The notes: generated by a model not told the origin, from the letters alone. DNA of 64,000 nucleotides from Rhizobacter sp. Root1221 (GCF_001425785.1 NZ_LMDI01000009.1:62001-126000), one strand, 5' to 3'; positions 12,641-21,473 are shown, counted from the stretch's first letter. Numbers and translations: made by a program.

Positions 12641-12964
12641 GGCGTCGGCGCGCACCGGCCGCGGCTTCGCGCCGCAGTCGGCAACAGCGCGGCATATCGG
12701 GACGTGAGGGAGAGGCGTTGCATCGGCGGCATGCGATCTTGCGCTTCCGCGCCACTGTGGACTCTCGGCCCGCCGGCGCGGTGCGCCGACCTGGGCCTCG
12801 GAAGAAGGCGCATTGAATTGTTGTCCAAAATCGGATCGTCTGACCTGGTGCACACGGTTCGTCACAAGTTCATCAGGAATGCCCGCCGACGCTCGCTGAC
12901 GGCATGCTCCACTGGGCTTCAAGTTTTATGGTCGTGTGCATGTACGTGCGCTGCTCGAGAGCAA
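12641..12964. other. Intergenic region, promoter of the double winged-helix regulator
   Basis: About 320 bases between the regulator start and the end of the fumarylacetoacetase gene. It contains A/T-richer patches (around 12810-12835 and 12925-12935) that could hold the promoter of the regulator. No operator repeat like those at 6340 or 9153 and no strong terminator were seen. Confidence 0.4.
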
Positions 12965-14287
12965 TTACTCCAATCTGTCGCCCTCGCGCACGTTGCATGG
13001 AAGTACCTCGCCACTGCACGTGCCGAACCCAATGCGGGGGTGACCCTCTCGCGCGCACCAGGCGCGCAGCGTCACCACATCGCCATCCTCGAGAAAGGCG
13101 CGCGATTCCCCGTTGGGCAATGCAATGGGCTGCTTGCCGCCGCGACTCAATTCCAGCAGGCATCCTTGCTCTCCTTCGCTCGGACCCGATTGAGTTCCCG
13201 TGCCGATCAGATCACCGGGTCGCAGATTGCATCCGCCTTCGGTGTGATGGGCCACCATTTGTGCCAGCGACCAATGGCAGTGGCGAAAGTTGGATCGGCT
13301 CAGCCGCATTTCGCCTCCTTCGGAACGCGCTGTCCTCAGCCACACTTCCAGCTCGATGTCGAATCCGGGGGGTGGGGCATCGCTGCGGTGGCGCAGGTTG
13401 GGAAGCGGCTGCGGGTCTGCTGCTTCGCGCGCAAGCGCAATGCGAAACGGCTCCAGCGCTTCGAGTGTCACGACCCATGGGGAAATCGTGGTGGCAAAGT
13501 TCTTTGCCAGAAACGGGCCGAGCGGCTGCGACTCCCAGCCTTGCACGTCACGCGCCGACCAATCGTTGAGAAGGCAAAGACCGAAGACATGTCGGTCGGC
13601 CGCATTCACGTCGATGGGCTCGCCTCGTGCATTGCCAGGGCCGATGAAGGCGCCCAGTTCCATCTCATAGTCGAGCCGACGCGTGGGCCCGAAGTGGGGT
13701 GTGGCGTCACCCGGTGCGCGCGACTGGCCCAACGGACGCCGGAATCGCGTACCGCTGATGTCGATCGACGATGAGCGGCCGTGATAGCCAATGGGCAGCC
13801 ACTTGAAGTTCGGCAACGGCGGGTTGTCCGGCTGGAACACGCGGCCGGCGTTGACCATGTGGTGATAGGACGTGAAGAAATCGGTGTAGTCGCCAATCCG
13901 GGCCGCAAGCGCGTTCTCGGCGTCGGCTTGTGGCACCAGGCAGTCACGCAGCGCCTCGACCTGCGGCGCGCCCTCGCGCAGCAGCCGTGAAATCGCCAGC
14001 CGCAGTGCAGACCAAGCGGTCGGGCCCATGGCCATCAGACCATTCAGCGTCGGTGCGGCAGCCATCTCGGCGGCCGCAGCCACCGTGCCGGTGAAGGCCC
14101 CTGCACGCAAGGCCGCAGAGAGGTCAAGGATCTGATCACCAATGGCAACGCCACCGCGGAACGCCTCGGCCGACGAGCGGCGGCGGAAGATGCCGTGCGG
14201 CAGGTTCTGGATCGGGAAGTCGATGCCGGGCACATTGGCCGACTCGATCCAGCTCCGCAGATCTGGAGAGTGCGTTTCGTTGAGCAT
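12965..14287 (-). CDS. fahA: Fumarylacetoacetase
   Basis: Hydrolyses 4-fumarylacetoacetate (or a related acylpyruvate) to fumarate and acetoacetate, the last step of homogentisate breakdown; cytosolic and divalent-metal dependent. The 440-residue length is normal. Start at 14287 (MLNETHSPDLRSW) has GAGAGAGGG upstream. Family segments are clear: YTDFFTSYHHMVNAGRVF, NFKWLPIGYHGRSSSI, DYEMELGAFIGPGN (metal-binding Glu pair), FGLCLLNDWSARD, GDLIGTGTQSGP. It is the last gene of the minus-strand operon with porin, cyclase and ABC genes and starts 17 bases after the porin stop. No maleylacetoacetate isomerase or homogentisate dioxygenase is adjacent, so its substrate here may be another ring-cleavage product. 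Confidence 0.9.
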   Translation of the reverse strand: MLNETHSPDLRSWIESANVPGIDFPIQNLPHGIFRRRSSAEAFRGGVAIGDQILDLSAALRAGAFTGTVAAAAEMAAAPTLNGLMAMGPTAWSALRLAISRLLREGAPQVEALRDCLVPQADAENALAARIGDYTDFFTSYHHMVNAGRVFQPDNPPLPNFKWLPIGYHGRSSSIDISGTRFRRPLGQSRAPGDATPHFGPTRRLDYEMELGAFIGPGNARGEPIDVNAADRHVFGLCLLNDWSARDVQGWESQPLGPFLAKNFATTISPWVVTLEALEPFRIALAREAADPQPLPNLRHRSDAPPPGFDIELEVWLRTARSEGGEMRLSRSNFRHCHWSLAQMVAHHTEGGCNLRPGDLIGTGTQSGPSEGEQGCLLELSRGGKQPIALPNGESRAFLEDGDVVTLRAWCAREGHPRIGFGTCSGEVLPCNVREGDRLE

Positions 14288-14303
14288 GTCGGCGCCCTCT
14301 CTC

Positions 14304-15419
14304 TCAGAACCGGTGACGCAGGCCGACGCCAACGTTCGTCGCGCTGGCAGTCAAGAGCCGTGGCGGTGCCGACACCGTGTTGGTCACGGTGCGGTCGTTC
14401 ATGACCATTGCGTAGACGTCCGTGCGCTTCGACAGGAAGTAGTCGTAGCCGACCGTGAACACCTTGCGCTCCTTGTTGCCGCCCGCCACCGTGGCCGGCA
14501 CGGGGCCCACGGCGTCGCCAGTGGTGCGCGATGCGTAGCCGGCGAGGACGTAGCCCGTGCTGACCGGGATCGAAGCACTGAGATCCCGGATCTTGTAGCC
14601 GATGTTCAACGGCGCGGCTTCGGTGCCATCGTTATGGATGCGCCCGACGTGCGCAAACACCTTGACCACCTTGAAATCATACGATCCCGCGAGTTGCCAG
14701 GCCTTTGCATTGTTCGACGACGTGCCGTCGGCGAAGGTCGCGGGATTCTTCTTGACGTTCTGATACGCGAACGAGATACCCGCAGCGTTGGCCGCATAGC
14801 TTACGCGCGCCGCTGCGTTTCTGCCGCCCTGGCCTTCGCTGGCCGACACGGATGCACTGGCGCTGAAGCCGGCGAAGTTCGCGCTGTCGATCAGGATCTG
14901 GTTGGTCCAGCCGGTGCCGCCGCTCAACGGGCTGCCGATGAACGTGACCAGGTTGATCGGCGAGAACACCGTGGAGTCGACGAACGCATTCGACGTGATG
15001 CTGTTCAGGTACAGCAGGCTCGTGCCGTTGCCCAGCCGAAGGCGCCCCAACGACTTGCTGCTCAGCCCGACCCACGCGGCGCGCGACCACATCGGATCGG
15101 CCGCCACGTTGACCGGCGCGCCGATCGCGTCGCTGCGTCCCGACTGGCCGGTGTCGTTGCGGATGAAGCCCGCGAGCTCGAAGATCGCGGCCGCCCCCCC
15201 GCCGAGATCTTCACTGCCCCGCACACCGAAGTGGCTCGTCGACAGGCCGCCGCCGTCGAGCTTCTTGACGGCCTTGTCATTGCTGTTGACGCCGGCCGTG
15301 GTGCCCGTGAAGCGGGTCGCCATGGCATCGAGCGAACCGAAGATCGTCATCGATTGCGCCATCACGGCGCCGTTCGACATCGCAAGCAACGTCGCGATCA
15401 GTTTGAACTCTCGTTTCAT
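14304..15419 (-). CDS. Gram-negative porin (Burkholderia type)
   Basis: General-diffusion trimeric outer-membrane porin, 371 residues. It has a cleavable signal ending AVMAQS, then the usual first strands SMTIFGSLDAMATRF, the segment HFGVRGSEDLGGGAAAIFEL, RAAWVGLSSKSLGRLRLGNG, and a C-terminal RHRF with the terminal Phe needed for BAM recognition. The ATG at 15419 is preceded by a good AGGAGA-like site (CCGGAGACGAC). It lies between the cyclase and the fumarylacetoacetase genes in one orientation, so it probably serves uptake of the compound degraded by this operon. 118 bases separate it from the cyclase gene, room for an internal promoter. Confidence 0.9.
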   Translation of the reverse strand: MKREFKLIATLLAMSNGAVMAQSMTIFGSLDAMATRFTGTTAGVNSNDKAVKKLDGGGLSTSHFGVRGSEDLGGGAAAIFELAGFIRNDTGQSGRSDAIGAPVNVAADPMWSRAAWVGLSSKSLGRLRLGNGTSLLYLNSITSNAFVDSTVFSPINLVTFIGSPLSGGTGWTNQILIDSANFAGFSASASVSASEGQGGRNAAARVSYAANAAGISFAYQNVKKNPATFADGTSSNNAKAWQLAGSYDFKVVKVFAHVGRIHNDGTEAAPLNIGYKIRDLSASIPVSTGYVLAGYASRTTGDAVGPVPATVAGGNKERKVFTVGYDYFLSKRTDVYAMVMNDRTVTNTVSAPPRLLTASATNVGVGLRHRF

Positions 15420-15537
15420 GTCGTCTCCGGTTTCTTGGGCGTGAGTTGACCCACGGCGCGTCTGCGAAAGCAGGCGCCGGGGCGGAAGGGAAAGTGGGAT
15501 AGGGCGTTCGCGCAGTTAGCGCGCCGAGGTCACGGGC

Positions 15538-16335
15538 TCATGGCGAGCCGGCCTGCAGGGCATCGTCGAAGATGGCGACGGCGCGGGTCCAGCCCGCCGA
15601 GGCACCCTTGATCTTCACCGGGAAGCAGCTGACGTAGAAGCCGTGCGACGGCAGGCTCTGAAGGTTGTGCAGCTTCTCGAGGTGGCAGTAGCCGATGTCG
15701 CGGCCGGCCTTGTGGCCTTCCCAGATCAGTGACGCGTCCTTCGTTTCGGCGAACTTCTTCGCGGTGTAGGCAAACGGCGCGTCCCAACTCCAGGCGTCGG
15801 TGCCGGTCAGTCGCACGCCGCGTTCCAGCAGGTACAGCGTGGCCTCGTAGCCCATGCCGCATCCGGCGCGGGTGTACTCGGCCGAGCCGTAGGCGGTGCC
15901 GGCGCGCGTGTTCACGACCACGATCTCGAGTGGCTTCAGCCTGTGGCCGATGCGCGCGAGCTCGGCCTCGACGTCTTCGGGCTGAACGACGTAGCCGTCG
16001 GGCAGTTGCTGGAAGTCGAGCTTCACGCCGGGCTGGAAGCACCAGTTCAGATCGACCTCGTCGATCGTCAACGCACGCTGCCCGCCGTCCATCGTCGAGG
16101 CGAAGTGGTACGGCGCATCCAGATGGGTGCCGTTGTGGGTGTTGAGATGCACGTCCTCCACCGCCCAGGCTTCGCCGTCAGGGAGGTCTTCCTTCTTGAG
16201 GCCGGGGAAGAACTGCGCCAGGTCGGGGTAACTCATTTGATGATCGATGTAGCTGATCTTCGGCGACAGGCCGGGTGGGTCGGAAGGCACGTCGTTTTCG
16301 AGGTGCATGGAGATGTCGATGAAGCGGCGTGCCAT
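15538..16335 (-). CDS. Cyclase family protein (kynurenine-formamidase-like metal hydrolase)
   Basis: Metal-dependent amidohydrolase/lactonase of the cyclase family (PF04199), 265 residues, a normal length. It carries the family metal motif HNGTHLDAPYHF near residue 67, together with FIDISMHLENDVPSD at the start and the TGTDAWSWD segment later. Members open N-formylkynurenine, isatin or similar cyclic or amide substrates. The ATG at 16335 follows GGAAAC at a good distance. The long frame upstream is only overlap with the permease gene. Its place between ABC transporter genes and porin/fumarylacetoacetase suggests a first hydrolytic step on the imported compound. The real substrate is not shown by sequence. 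Confidence 0.85.
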   Translation of the reverse strand: MARRFIDISMHLENDVPSDPPGLSPKISYIDHQMSYPDLAQFFPGLKKEDLPDGEAWAVEDVHLNTHNGTHLDAPYHFASTMDGGQRALTIDEVDLNWCFQPGVKLDFQQLPDGYVVQPEDVEAELARIGHRLKPLEIVVVNTRAGTAYGSAEYTRAGCGMGYEATLYLLERGVRLTGTDAWSWDAPFAYTAKKFAETKDASLIWEGHKAGRDIGYCHLEKLHNLQSLPSHGFYVSCFPVKIKGASAGWTRAVAIFDDALQAGSP

Positions 16336-16355
16336 GGTGATGTTTCCGGTGAGAC

Positions 16356-17108
16356 TCAGATCTGTTTCCACTTCAACGCGCGGCGCTCGGCCATGCCGAG
16401 CAGGCTGTTGCTGACGAAGCCGATGGCACCCAGCAGCACCACGCCGGCAAAGAGATCGGCCGACCGGAATGAGCGCGCGGCCTGCAGGATCGCCAGGCCC
16501 AGCCCTTCCTGCGAGGCGAGCATCTCGCCGACGATTGCGAGGATCAGCGAGACCGTGAGCGACAGGCGCATCCCGGCCAGCGCGTCCGGCATTGCGTTCG
16601 GCAGCCCGACCTTGACGATGAACGCGAGCGGCGACAGGCGCAGCACGCGCCCGACCTCGTGCAGCCTGGGCTCGATGTTGGCAAAGCCGTGCGCGGTCGC
16701 CAGCAGCACCGGCCAGACGGCGCCGAAGGCAATCACGATCAGCACCATGGCCGGCGACAGGCCGATGAACGCGATCGCCACCGGCACGATCGCCGATGCC
16801 GGCAGCGGACGGATGAATTCGAGTGTGGGCTGCAACCAGGCGCGCAGCAGCGGCGAGATGCCGATCAGTGCGCCGAGCGCGATGCCGATCACCGAAGCGA
16901 GCGCCCATCCGTAGGCCATGCGTTCGGCCGTGCCGAGCGTCAGGTGCAGCAGCTCGCCGTGGCGCAGGCCCTCGCTGAGCGACCGCCAGGTCGCGGCCGG
17001 GCCGGGCAGGAAGATCGGCGAGATCCACTCGAGCCTGGCGATCACGGCCCACAGCGCGAGCAGGGCCACGCTCACGCTCACGCTCGCCACGATGGCTCGG
17101 GTCTTCAT
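16356..17108 (-). CDS. ABC transporter permease (SsuC/TauC type)
   Basis: Inner-membrane permease of a nitrate/sulfonate/taurine-type ABC importer, 250 residues with about six transmembrane segments. The EAA loop region reads VGRVLRLSPLAFIVKVGLPNAMPDAL, with the conserved Gly of the family. The start at 17108 overlaps the end of the other permease gene by four bases (ATGA), showing translational coupling. It pairs with the 17105-17875 permease; the two are homologous, so the channel is probably a heterodimer. ATPase and binding protein genes are upstream in the same operon. Confidence 0.88.
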   Translation of the reverse strand: MKTRAIVASVSVSVALLALWAVIARLEWISPIFLPGPAATWRSLSEGLRHGELLHLTLGTAERMAYGWALASVIGIALGALIGISPLLRAWLQPTLEFIRPLPASAIVPVAIAFIGLSPAMVLIVIAFGAVWPVLLATAHGFANIEPRLHEVGRVLRLSPLAFIVKVGLPNAMPDALAGMRLSLTVSLILAIVGEMLASQEGLGLAILQAARSFRSADLFAGVVLLGAIGFVSNSLLGMAERRALKWKQI

Positions 17109-17875
17109 GGCTGCTGCGCCAGCGAATGCTGGAACAAGGTTCGTTGAAGCAGCAGCAATCCGGCGCCGAGCCCCCAGCCCAGCAGGCCGATCCAGAGCAG
17201 CATCGCGAACATCAGGTCGGGGCGCAGGCTCTGCTGCGCGTTCATCAGCGCATAGCCCAGGCCCTGCGGATTTGCGGCGATCTCGGTCGTCACCGCGACA
17301 ACGAGCGCGATGCCGACGCACAGGCGAAACGCGACGAAGATGCGCGGCAACGCGGCTGGAAGCACGAGCTTGAGTATCCGTTCCCACCAGGAAAAACCGA
17401 GCACGCGCGCCACCTCGAGCAGACGCGGTTCGACATTGCGAACTGCCGCGTGCGAGAGCAGCAGCATCGGCCAGAAGCAGGTGAATGCGATCACCGCGAT
17501 CTCCATCCGGAAGCCGAAGCCGAACACCAGCATCGACAGCGGAATCAGTGCCACCGACGGCACCGGCCTCAGCAACTCGACCGACAGTGCCGCCGCGTCG
17601 GAGGCCGCGCGCGACAGGCCGAACCAGATGCCGGCGGCCAGGCCCACGCCGCCGCCGAGCGCGAGCCCGGCGAGTGCCGCAGCCAGCGTTTGCGCCGACA
17701 GTCTGAGCGCGCTGCCGTCGGCGATCGCCTGCGCCAATGCATTGAGCACGTCGGTGGGGCGGGCCAGCGCGTCGCTCTCGACAGGCTTGATGCGCATTGC
17801 CACTTCGGCGAGCACCAGCAGCGTCACCGGAAGGACCCAGCCTCGCCATCCGAGCCGATCGAGAACGGCGCGCAT
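17105..17875 (-). CDS. ABC transporter permease (SsuC/TauC type)
   Basis: Second inner-membrane permease of the same importer, 256 residues and about six transmembrane helices. The cytoplasmic coupling loop reads VARVLGFSWWERILKLVLPA. It overlaps the ATPase gene by three bases at its start (ATGA at 17872-17875) and the next permease by four at its end. The tight packing ATPase-permease-permease is typical of operons with fixed stoichiometry. Its substrate follows that of the binding protein. Confidence 0.88.
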   Translation of the reverse strand: MRAVLDRLGWRGWVLPVTLLVLAEVAMRIKPVESDALARPTDVLNALAQAIADGSALRLSAQTLAAALAGLALGGGVGLAAGIWFGLSRAASDAAALSVELLRPVPSVALIPLSMLVFGFGFRMEIAVIAFTCFWPMLLLSHAAVRNVEPRLLEVARVLGFSWWERILKLVLPAALPRIFVAFRLCVGIALVVAVTTEIAANPQGLGYALMNAQQSLRPDLMFAMLLWIGLLGWGLGAGLLLLQRTLFQHSLAQQP

Positions 17876-18699
17876 CAGTGCGTGTCCTTCACATGGTCGA
17901 AGGCGGCGCGGCGCAGGCGCAGGAACTCGGGCTCCTCGCGCGTGCTGAGCTGGTCGCGCGGCCGCGGCAAGTTGACCTCGAAGGTCTGGGCCAGGCTGCC
18001 GCGCTCGCCTGGCGCGGCCCGCAGGGCCAGCACGGTGTCTCCGAGGTAGATGGCTTCCTCGAGGTCGTGCGTGATGAAAAGCACCGTGGTGCCCGACTCC
18101 TGCACCAGTTGCAGCATCTCATCCTGCAGCGTCTGGCGTGTCATCGCATCGAGGGCGCCGAAAGGTTCGTCCATCAGCAGCACCGCGGGCTCCTGCGCCA
18201 GGCAGCGGGCAATCTGCAGACGCTGCTGCATGCCGCCCGACATTTGGCTGGGGTACTTGCCGGCATGCTGGGCCAGACCGACCTTGGCCAGCAGTTGCCG
18301 GATGCGATCGGCGCGCTCGCTCTTGGCAACGTGCGCTGCCTCGAGTGCGAGGCTCACGTTGCCGGCCACGGTGCGCCAGGGCAGCAAGGCCTTGGCGTAG
18401 TCCTGGAACACGATCGCGACATCGTGCGCCGGCCCGGTGATGGGCGTGCCGTTGCGTCGCACTTCACCTGCGCTTGGTTTCACCAGGCCGGTGAGCAGCC
18501 GCAACAGCGTCGTCTTGCCGCAGCCCGACGGGCCGATCACGCAGACGAACTCGCCGCGCCGCATGCTGAAGCTCAGGCGGTTGATGACGCGCACCGCGCC
18601 GAAGTCGAGCGCGACCTGGTCGAAGACGATCAGTGGCGCATCGGCCTGTGCCGGTGTCATGACCTGCGGGTGCTGGGTTGTTCGCAACAGTGCATTCAT
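17875..18699 (-). CDS. ABC transporter ATP-binding protein (SsuB/TauB type)
   Basis: Cytosolic ATPase of the importer, 274 residues. Walker A GPSGCGKTT near residue 55, Q-loop FQDYAKALLPW, signature MSGGMQQRLQIARCL, Walker B VLLMDEPFGALD, and H-loop TVLFITHD are all intact. The start at 18699 (MNALLRTTQ) is six bases after the stop of the binding-protein gene. The longer open frame upstream is only overlap with that gene. It energises the two permeases downstream. Confidence 0.9.
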   Translation of the reverse strand: MNALLRTTQHPQVMTPAQADAPLIVFDQVALDFGAVRVINRLSFSMRRGEFVCVIGPSGCGKTTLLRLLTGLVKPSAGEVRRNGTPITGPAHDVAIVFQDYAKALLPWRTVAGNVSLALEAAHVAKSERADRIRQLLAKVGLAQHAGKYPSQMSGGMQQRLQIARCLAQEPAVLLMDEPFGALDAMTRQTLQDEMLQLVQESGTTVLFITHDLEEAIYLGDTVLALRAAPGERGSLAQTFEVNLPRPRDQLSTREEPEFLRLRRAAFDHVKDTH

Positions 18700-18704
18700 G
18701 GCAT

Positions 18705-19646
18705 CTACTTGACGATCAGCGACGACACCATTGGCGGCTTCTTCAGCATGTCCTGGTTGCGCATCGTGTCGGTCCAGAAACGCATCTGCGCGTCGCTCAG
18801 GTCGACCACCAGGTTCGGCCACGGTGTGGCTTTCAGAACCGGCGGCGGCACCTTGAAGTACTTGCCGAGTGCGGCGTAGGCCTCGTCGCGGTTGGAGATC
18901 GAGAAGGCAATCGCTTCGGCAAGTGCCTCGCGGAAGGCCTTGACCTCGGGGCCGTTCGCGGTGGCCCACTTGCGCGTTGAGGTGTAGACGACGTTTGCGA
19001 AGCCGCTCGGCGTGTCGGTGGAGAAGCCCGGCACGATGGTGCCGGCCTGCGTCTGCACGATGCGGCCGACGAAAGGCTCGGCTGTGACGGCCGCATCGAT
19101 GCTGCCGCCCTTGAGCACGTCGCCGATCTGCGGCAGTGGCACTTCGATGAAGGTGACGCGCTTCGGGTCGACGCCCTTGTCGATCAGCCACCGCCGCACC
19201 AGCACGTGGAGCGTGCCGCCCAGGCCCGGCACGCCGAATTTCTTGCCGACCAGATCCTGTGCGGTCTTGATGGCGGCGGCTGGCCGCGCGACGATGTTGA
19301 CGTAGCCCTTGGTGTTGTCGTACGTGCTGCCGCTGGCCAGCGTCACGAGGTCGAGCCCGCTGTCGACGGCCTGCAGCAGCACAGGCGGCGTGGTGCCGCC
19401 GATCTGGATCGAATCCGAGATCACCGCTGGCGGGATGCTGGAGGTCAGCGTGATCAACTGCAACTCGACGTTGAGCTTGCGCTTCTCGAAGAAGCCGCGC
19501 TCCTTGGCGATGAAGGCGGCGGCGAAATCGGGCACGGCTGTGTAGCCGATGACGATCTTCTTTTGCGCCTGGGCCGCGGCACTGCCGAGAAGCAGCAAGG
19601 CCAGGAAAACGCTCCGCAGGCGCTTGGGGTTCATGAATGTCTTCAT
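18705..19646 (-). CDS. ABC transporter substrate-binding protein (NMT1/SsuA-like)
   Basis: Periplasmic binding protein, 313 residues. The signal peptide ends at AAAQAQ, before KKIVIGYTAVPDFAAAF. The mature protein has the two-lobed type 2 fold of the nitrate/taurine/thiamine-precursor group (GFFEKRKLNVELQLI, GKKFGVPGLGGTLHVLVRR, IDAAVTAEPFVGRIV). The ATG at 19646 has GAGG upstream; a second ATG four codons later is possible. It is the first transporter gene after tetR (12 bases away). The ligand cannot be read from sequence, but the downstream cyclase and fumarylacetoacetase suggest a small cyclic or aromatic carboxylate or amide. Confidence 0.88.
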   Translation of the reverse strand: MKTFMNPKRLRSVFLALLLLGSAAAQAQKKIVIGYTAVPDFAAAFIAKERGFFEKRKLNVELQLITLTSSIPPAVISDSIQIGGTTPPVLLQAVDSGLDLVTLASGSTYDNTKGYVNIVARPAAAIKTAQDLVGKKFGVPGLGGTLHVLVRRWLIDKGVDPKRVTFIEVPLPQIGDVLKGGSIDAAVTAEPFVGRIVQTQAGTIVPGFSTDTPSGFANVVYTSTRKWATANGPEVKAFREALAEAIAFSISNRDEAYAALGKYFKVPPPVLKATPWPNLVVDLSDAQMRFWTDTMRNQDMLKKPPMVSSLIVK

Positions 19647-19658
19647 CGACGTGATGCC

Positions 19659-20363
19659 TCAGTGTGTGGATGCGCTGCAGGCGGCGCGGATGCCTGCGGC
19701 AATGAATCGCACGAGAATCGGCCCCGAGCGCTTTGGGTCTCCGGCGACGTTCTCGCCCAGGGATAGCCGCTCGATCCGGCGATCGGTTACGTGCAGGAGC
19801 AGGGCGCCGAGTGCGAACTGGTAGCAGTACGCCACCGTGCCGCGGCTGGCCCGCGGCGAGGCGGCCATCAGTGCATTGATGAACGCGTGGGCCAGGGGGT
19901 CGAAGAGATCGCGGATCACGGTCTCGTCTTCTTCCAGTTGCTCATTCATGCCGCGGGCCATGAGGCGCAGGAAGTGGCGCCCGTCCTCGCTGGCGGCCAC
20001 GGTCAACACCGGGAGCACAAACGCCTTGACGATCTCATCCAGAAGCTGGCCCGGAGCGGCTTCTTCCTGTGCCTTTGCCAAGGCGGCGAGCCGCGCCTGG
20101 ATGTAGCCGGAGCGTTCGCGGTAGATCTGCTGGTAGAGCTCGGCCTTGGGGCCGAAGTAGTAGCCGACGAGTGCCAGCGGCACGCCCGCCTCGTCAGCGA
20201 TGTCCCGGATCGAGACGCCGTGGAAGCCTTTGGAGGCAAACAGGCGTTCCGCGGCAAGCAGGATATTGCGCCGGCGGTTTGGTGCGAGATCGGTGTCCGC
20301 TTCGGTTGGGCTGCTCGAACGGGGCGACCGCTTCGCACTCGCGACCCTTGCTTTCTCGGTCAT
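19659..20363 (-). CDS. TetR family transcriptional regulator
   Basis: One-component repressor, 234 residues. After a basic, Ser-rich N-terminus the TetR helix-turn-helix lies at about residues 30-75 (ILLAAERLFASKGFHGVSIR, DIADEAGVPLALVGYYFG). The ligand-binding C-terminal part resembles the RutR/YcdC-like TetR_C group by eye. It is the first gene of the operon that continues through the ABC transporter to fumarylacetoacetase. Three 16-bp palindromes of one consensus lie 49-155 bases upstream of its start, so it probably represses itself and the whole operon until the imported compound or a breakdown product binds. Confidence 0.88.
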   Translation of the reverse strand: MTEKARVASAKRSPRSSSPTEADTDLAPNRRRNILLAAERLFASKGFHGVSIRDIADEAGVPLALVGYYFGPKAELYQQIYRERSGYIQARLAALAKAQEEAAPGQLLDEIVKAFVLPVLTVAASEDGRHFLRLMARGMNEQLEEDETVIRDLFDPLAHAFINALMAASPRASRGTVAYCYQFALGALLLHVTDRRIERLSLGENVAGDPKRSGPILVRFIAAGIRAACSASTH

Positions 20364-20411
20364 GTCTAAAACTCCTGTCTGACAACCGCGTCATCCGCCG
20401 ATTGCGTAATC

Positions 20412-20427
20412 TTGTACGAACGTACCA
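20412..20427. promoter_or_regulatory. Palindromic operator 1 upstream of tetR
   Basis: TTGTACGAACGTACCA: GTAC-N4-GTAC flanked by T and A. First of three copies in the 223-base gap before tetR. Probably bound by the TetR protein (inferred from position and symmetry). Confidence 0.65.
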
Positions 20428-20433
20428 ATTGTC

Positions 20434-20449
20434 TTGTACGACTGTACAA
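20434..20449. promoter_or_regulatory. Palindromic operator 2 upstream of tetR
   Basis: TTGTACGACTGTACAA, the most symmetrical copy, centred 22 bp (two helix turns) from copy 1. This spacing suits two dimers on the same DNA face. Confidence 0.7.
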
Positions 20450-20502
20450 TTCAAGACTAGGGCTTTCCCGATCACGAGTCGCTTGCCGAAAGGGCGACGA
20501 AT

Positions 20503-20518
20503 CTGTACGACCGTACAT
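20503..20518. promoter_or_regulatory. Palindromic operator 3 upstream of tetR
   Basis: CTGTACGACCGTACAT, third copy, centred 69 bp from copy 2. It could support looping or mark the distal edge of the promoter of the tetR operon. Confidence 0.6.
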
Positions 20519-20585
20519 CGATGAACGGGTTGTGACTGCGCTTCGTGCAGTGCAGCGCCTCTCCCGTCGGCACGCAGGCCGGCGG

Positions 20586-21473
20586 TCACGACTCCGGCGT
20601 GCGCTTTTCCTGCAGCACCGCCTTCGAGCGGCGCAGCTGCGCCACGAGCTCGGGGCCGCGGGCCAGGGCCACCGACACTGCCAGCACGTCCAGTACCGCG
20701 AGGTGGGCCAGGCGCGAGGTCATCGGGGCGTAGACGTCGGGGTCTTCCGGCACGTCCACGTTCAGCGAGATGTCGCACGCCTGGGCCAGTGGCGAGCCCG
20801 GCACGGTGATGCCGATGGCGGTGGCACCCGCTTCGCGGGCGATCTCCACGCTGCGGATCACGTCGCGCGTGCGGCCGCTGCCCGAGATGGCCACCAGCAC
20901 GTCGCCGGGTTTCAGCATTGACGCCGACATGGCCTGCACGTGGGTGTCCGAGTGTGCCGCCGTGGGCACGCCGAGGCGGAAGAACTTGTGCTGGGCGTCG
21001 AGGGCCACGATGCCCGAGTTGCCCACGCCGTAGAACTCGATGCGGTGCGCCGCCGACAGCGCCTCGACCGATCGCGTGAGCGATGACGGGTCGAGGTGGT
21101 TGCGCACCGTGACCAGTGCCGCGATGGCCCGGTCGAACACCTTGGCGCCCACCTCCGCGCTGGAGTCCTGCGCATTCACGTCGTGGTGGATGTAGGGCAG
21201 GCCGGTGGCCAGGCTCTTCGCGAGCCGGAGCTTGAATTCCCGCAGCCCGCTGAACCCCAGCGCGGTGCAGAAACGCGCGATGGTGGGCTGGCTCACGCCG
21301 GCGCGGTGCGCCAGTTCGGCAAACGACAGGTCGATGGCCTCGTTCGGGTGCTGCAGCACGTAGTCGGCCGCGAGCCGCTCGGACGGCCGCAACTGCGCAC
21401 GCGCGGCCTCGATGCGTTGCAGCAGCGTGGCCGTGGCGGCGGGCGGTTCAGGGGGCTTCGGGGTGCGGGGCAT
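20586..21473 (-). CDS. hexR: HexR, RpiR-family regulator of central carbon metabolism
   Basis: DNA-binding repressor of glucose catabolic genes, released by 2-keto-3-deoxy-6-phosphogluconate in characterised relatives. 295 residues: an N-terminal RpiR helix-turn-helix (about 15-85: ELAHRAGVSQPTIARFCTAL, GFSGLREFKLRLA) and a SIS sugar-phosphate-binding domain (about 130-265: IEFYGVGNSGIVALDAQHKF, VLVAISGSGRTRDVI). It starts 15 bases after pgl on the minus strand, so pgl-hexR is one unit, divergent from edd-eda-zwf. Two TGTAG-N5-CTACA-type sites in the divergent region give both control of the pathway and autoregulation. Confidence 0.93.
   Translation of the reverse strand: MPRTPKPPEPPAATATLLQRIEAARAQLRPSERLAADYVLQHPNEAIDLSFAELAHRAGVSQPTIARFCTALGFSGLREFKLRLAKSLATGLPYIHHDVNAQDSSAEVGAKVFDRAIAALVTVRNHLDPSSLTRSVEALSAAHRIEFYGVGNSGIVALDAQHKFFRLGVPTAAHSDTHVQAMSASMLKPGDVLVAISGSGRTRDVIRSVEIAREAGATAIGITVPGSPLAQACDISLNVDVPEDPDVYAPMTSRLAHLAVLDVLAVSVALARGPELVAQLRRSKAVLQEKRTPES

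Noticed and set aside
17875-19191. 438-codon version of the ABC ATPase
   Set aside because: The first 164 codons overlap the binding-protein gene in another frame and have no domain; start moved to 18699.
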